From Dyella caseinilytica (GTDB lineage Bacteria > Pseudomonadota > Gammaproteobacteria > Xanthomonadales > Rhodanobacteraceae), in contig NZ_CP064030.1 in assembly GCF_016865235.1 (NCBI RefSeq), positions 2,046,001 to 2,110,000 of the forward strand: a stretch of 64,000 nucleotides of DNA, given 5' to 3'. The position numbers and the translations under genes were made by a program. Under the pieces are notes generated by a model, which searched no databases, had not been told where the DNA came from, and saw only the letters and a list, made by a program, of their open reading frames with translations. Of this stretch, positions 61,954 to 64,000 are shown one piece after another; position 1 is the stretch's first letter; the number at the start of each line of letters is the position of its first letter.

Positions 61954-62727
61954 ATGGCTCTCTGGGATAGGTTGAAGAAGGTTGCGCGCGCGGCACCTGG
62001 TGCCAAAGGCACGGAGTCAAACATGAAAGCCCCCGCTAACGCGGCGCCGGGTGCAGTCGCAGCAGCACCAGCGGCTGCCCCCGAGCCCTCGCCGACACCA
62101 ACACCAACACCAACACCAACACCAACACCAACACCAACACCAACACCAACACCAACACCAACACCAACACCAACACCAACACCAACACCAACACCAACAC
62201 CAACACCAACCCCCATCCCTGCACCTGCACCTGCACCTGTTGCGTTGCCACCGGAAACGACGCTGTCCCGGATGAACAACCTCATGGTGTCGCAGCTCGC
62301 GGCGGCGCCGCCGCCGACGGATGCGCTGAACAGCCAGATTGTCCAGGCAGTCACGCTGACCAATACGGAGACGGCCAGCTATGCGCCGTCGCAGATCGCG
62401 ACAGCGCCGGACATGATGATCAGTCAGGCGGCGGGATTGGTGGCGCAATCGGCAGCGAACTATTTCGATGGCATCAGCAAGGTGGCCATGGCGAGTCAGG
62501 CGGTACTGCTCAAGCAGATGACCGAGAACATTGCCAAGCAGAACCTTCCGGCTGCCGCGGAAGACGCACTGGGCGCGCTGGTGACGGATCTGCTGATGGG
62601 CGCGGCAGCAGCAGTGGCTGCGGCGGCAGGTGCGATTGAAGGCGAAGCGGCGAGCTTCGCTATCGACAAAATCGATCAGAGCATTTCCAAGTACAGCAGT
62701 CTGCTGGCCAACAGCAAGTCGAGCTAA
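61954..62727 (+). CDS. Thr-Pro repeat protein with a divergent RebB-like domain
   Basis: This is a 257-residue protein with three parts. A basic start (MALWDRLKKVARAAP) is followed by an Ala-rich segment and 19 exact Thr-Pro dipeptides (about residues 48-85), ending PIPAPAPAP. The C-terminal region (about 110-175) reads LNSQIVQAVTLTNTE, then QAAGLVAQSAANYFDG; this matches the RebB pattern N-x-QI-x-x-AVT-x-x-N. I therefore read it as a distant RebB-like domain. An Ala/Gly-rich hydrophobic stretch (MGAAAAVAAAAGAIEGEA) follows. It may be an R-body structural or capping protein; this is inference. Confidence 0.8.
   Translation: MALWDRLKKVARAAPGAKGTESNMKAPANAAPGAVAAAPAAAPEPSPTPTPTPTPTPTPTPTPTPTPTPTPTPTPTPTPTPTPTPTPIPAPAPAPVALPPETTLSRMNNLMVSQLAAAPPPTDALNSQIVQAVTLTNTETASYAPSQIATAPDMMISQAAGLVAQSAANYFDGISKVAMASQAVLLKQMTENIAKQNLPAAAEDALGALVTDLLMGAAAAVAAAAGAIEGEAASFAIDKIDQSISKYSSLLANSKSS
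62095..62210 (+). repeat. Hexanucleotide microsatellite ACACCA, 19 units
   Basis: Nineteen perfect copies of ACACCA plus two bases run without any mismatch inside a coding sequence, in the phase that gives Thr-Pro. The use of ACA and CCA only contrasts with the GC-rich third positions of neighbours and suggests expansion by slippage. Unit changes would alter length by two residues without a frameshift. Confidence 0.97.
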
Positions 62728-62783
62728 ACGTCATTCGGGGTTCGTGATGAAGAGAACCTCGTTTCCATAAACAGGGCAACGTC

Positions 62784-63422
62784 ATGACACAGTCAGATCC
62801 GGATGTATCCGCTGCGCTTCGCAGTGTCGCCGTAGCGTGGTTGAAACGACCACTTACTCCGCAGGAAGAGCAGGAACTGGACGCCTTCCAGGCAGGGTCG
62901 GGAGCGGCTTCGGGTGGCGCATCCGATCAGGCGTCCGGCGATCCCGCTGCGTACGCCAGGGCACAGGCAGAGCAAGCCGTGAAAGAAGGGCAGGCGCGCA
63001 CGGATACGGCGATCCGCGACGTCCTGCAAAAGATCCAGAGCACGACAACACAGGCTTTGCAGGCGAACGACCGCGAAACGCAGGCCATCCTGAAAGTGGT
63101 GGAGGCTGCGAAAACCCTGGCCGATTTGCGGCCGTCGGCCCTGAACACGTCAGGGGCGAGTGCGCCGACCAACAGTCGCATCGCGATGTCACAGATCGCC
63201 GACCGCCTGGCTAACCTGGTCAAGACCGAAGTCGAGCAGAGCTTCAAACAGAATTTCGGACGTTTGCAGCAACAGCTGGAACAAGCCATCGGCGAGATCA
63301 ACGCCGTGCGAGAACAAGTGCAACAGACCTCATCGGTCACCAACAAGCCGCAGACCCCGAATCCACCGCAGGCGGCTACGCCGTCCGCATCAGCGCCGCA
63401 AGGCGGCATCTCGTCGGGTTAG
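62784..63422 (+). CDS. R-body cluster protein of unknown function
   Basis: This 212-residue protein has no domain I recognise. It opens with an acidic helical segment (RPLTPQEEQELDAFQAG) and a Gly/Ala/Ser-rich linker (about residues 38-60). Two long Gln/Glu-rich helices follow (about 55-115 and 132-180), the latter including VEQSFKQNFGRLQQQLEQAI, likely a coiled coil. The tail is Pro/Ala/Ser-rich. There is no signal peptide. Its position between reb genes in the same direction suggests a role in R-body assembly or rolling. Confidence 0.8.
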   Translation: MTQSDPDVSAALRSVAVAWLKRPLTPQEEQELDAFQAGSGAASGGASDQASGDPAAYARAQAEQAVKEGQARTDTAIRDVLQKIQSTTTQALQANDRETQAILKVVEAAKTLADLRPSALNTSGASAPTNSRIAMSQIADRLANLVKTEVEQSFKQNFGRLQQQLEQAIGEINAVREQVQQTSSVTNKPQTPNPPQAATPSASAPQGGISSG

Positions 63423-63504
63423 GAAAGCCGTTCACGCGTTTCCTCGTTCGACGTTCCAGCACTTAGCGCGACATATGCCGCGCACCCACTTCAAGGAGCA
63501 AAAG

Positions 63505-63828
63505 ATGGCTTTTCCTACCTCAGTCAACGATCAGATCACTGATGCGGTAACCCAATCCAACGTGAAGGTGGTCGGCGAAGCACCCGCCATGGCACTGGGT
63601 TCCATTTATCAGAGCATGGCGCACTCGACCGGCATCCTGTTCCAGAACGCGGTTGCCGCTCAACAGCAGCAGAACACCCTGACCCAGGCCGCCACCAATC
63701 AGGGCGTGATGCAGATCTACAGTGTCGATACCACGGCGGCAGCGGGCGCTTCGGAGAAGGTGGCGCAGACGGGTGTGGCTGACAACCTCACCAGTCTACT
63801 CACCGTTCTCAGTGCGTTCCGCCAGTAG
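63505..63828 (+). CDS. rebB: RebB-family R-body protein, copy 2
   Basis: This is a 107-residue protein starting MAFPTSVNDQITDAVTQSN and continuing with EAPAMALGSIYQSMAHSTG and LFQNAVAAQQQQNTLTQAA, the full RebB domain. A C-terminal segment of about 35 residues (from IYSVDTTAAAGASEKVAQTG) is absent from copy 1. AAGGAG precedes the ATG. The open frame upstream is not coding. It is followed 67 bases later by another copy. Confidence 0.94.
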   Translation: MAFPTSVNDQITDAVTQSNVKVVGEAPAMALGSIYQSMAHSTGILFQNAVAAQQQQNTLTQAATNQGVMQIYSVDTTAAAGASEKVAQTGVADNLTSLLTVLSAFRQ

Positions 63829-63895
63829 TAATAGAACCGGTCATTCGGTTTCTTGATCTGCTGTCTTTCCATTCCAAACATACAGGAGCACAACA

Positions 63896-64000
63896 ATGGC
63901 TTTTCCGACCTCTGTCAATAACCAGATCACCGATGCCGTCACCCAATCCAATGTCAAGGTGATCGGCGAAGCGCCAGCGATGGCGATGGGTTCGATCTAC
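63896..64000 (+). CDS. rebB: RebB-family R-body protein, copy 3 (3' end outside window)
   Basis: The first 35 codons are present and continue past the window end. The sequence differs from copy 2 at only three of these 35 residues (Asp/Asn 9, Val/Ile 23, Leu/Met 31), so it is a recent tandem duplicate. CAGGAG precedes the ATG. More reb genes may follow. Confidence 0.92.
   Translation, partial: MAFPTSVNNQITDAVTQSNVKVIGEAPAMAMGSIY

Noticed and set aside
62095..62210. CRISPR array
   Set aside because: The repeat is a contiguous six-base unit without spacers and lies inside a gene. The adhesin repeats likewise are protein repeats.
62036..62251. Frames reading the microsatellite as Val-Leu or Cys-Trp repeats
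   Set aside because: They are the antisense translations of the ACACCA repeat; only the Thr-Pro frame continues into a RebB-like domain.

Overview
The window reads as chromosome of a GC-rich gammaproteobacterium. The best guess is the Rhodanobacteraceae (Dyella, Rhodanobacter, Luteibacter, Frateuria group), inferred from gene content and general similarity, because no rRNA or other marker gene is present. I see no tRNA, rRNA, CRISPR array, transposase or prophage.

Layout. (1) 1-7269: the C-terminal part of a giant YDG-repeat adhesin and its outer-membrane TpsB transporter form a two-partner secretion pair. (2) 7326-13244: an orphan solute-binding protein, a HAD hydrolase, phosphoglucomutase, a cupin_8/JmjC-like protein and a luciferase-like flavin oxidoreductase. 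(3) 13478-18820: a MarR-controlled aromatic-acid/drug efflux operon (MarR, FUSC, DUF1656, HlyD, NodT-type outer-membrane factor). (4) 18949-21589: an M15-like peptidase, a DcaP-like porin and an acetate transporter. (5) 22038-34366, minus strand: a full Flp/Tad pilus operon from a 59-residue Flp pilin to TadG and DUF2968. Its motor ATPase gene cpaF is interrupted by an in-frame amber codon. (6) 34956-41333: a molybdenum hydroxylase locus, with two maturation genes (mocA-like, xdhC) divergent from an iorA-iorB-cytochrome c operon, then an AhpD-like protein. (7) 41503-48894: an M13 peptidase, a GH16 glucanase, a phosphodiesterase, a Ca2+/H+ antiporter and a secreted protein of unknown function. 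(8) 49047-60359: formaldehyde detoxification (frmA, fghA), DUF2501, a CadC-like regulator, YceI, malic enzyme, a ClC channel, a lipoprotein lipase, an SDR and 3-methyladenine glycosylase. (9) 60523-64000: a small orphan protein, a sigma-70-family factor and an R-body (reb) cluster that runs off the window end.

The most interesting region is the reb cluster. It has three RebB-type genes, a fourth protein that I read as a divergent RebB-like domain behind a 19-unit Thr-Pro repeat encoded by a perfect hexanucleotide microsatellite, and an unrecognised helical protein, all just downstream of a dedicated-looking sigma factor. R-bodies are protein ribbons that unroll and can burst membranes; the best-known examples are in Caedibacter. 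The second strong observation is the amber codon in cpaF, which would disable or shorten the pilus motor in an otherwise intact operon. Three long REP-like palindromes (10913-10985, 36725-36804, 53482-53567) and one of another family (19503-19549) sit between genes.
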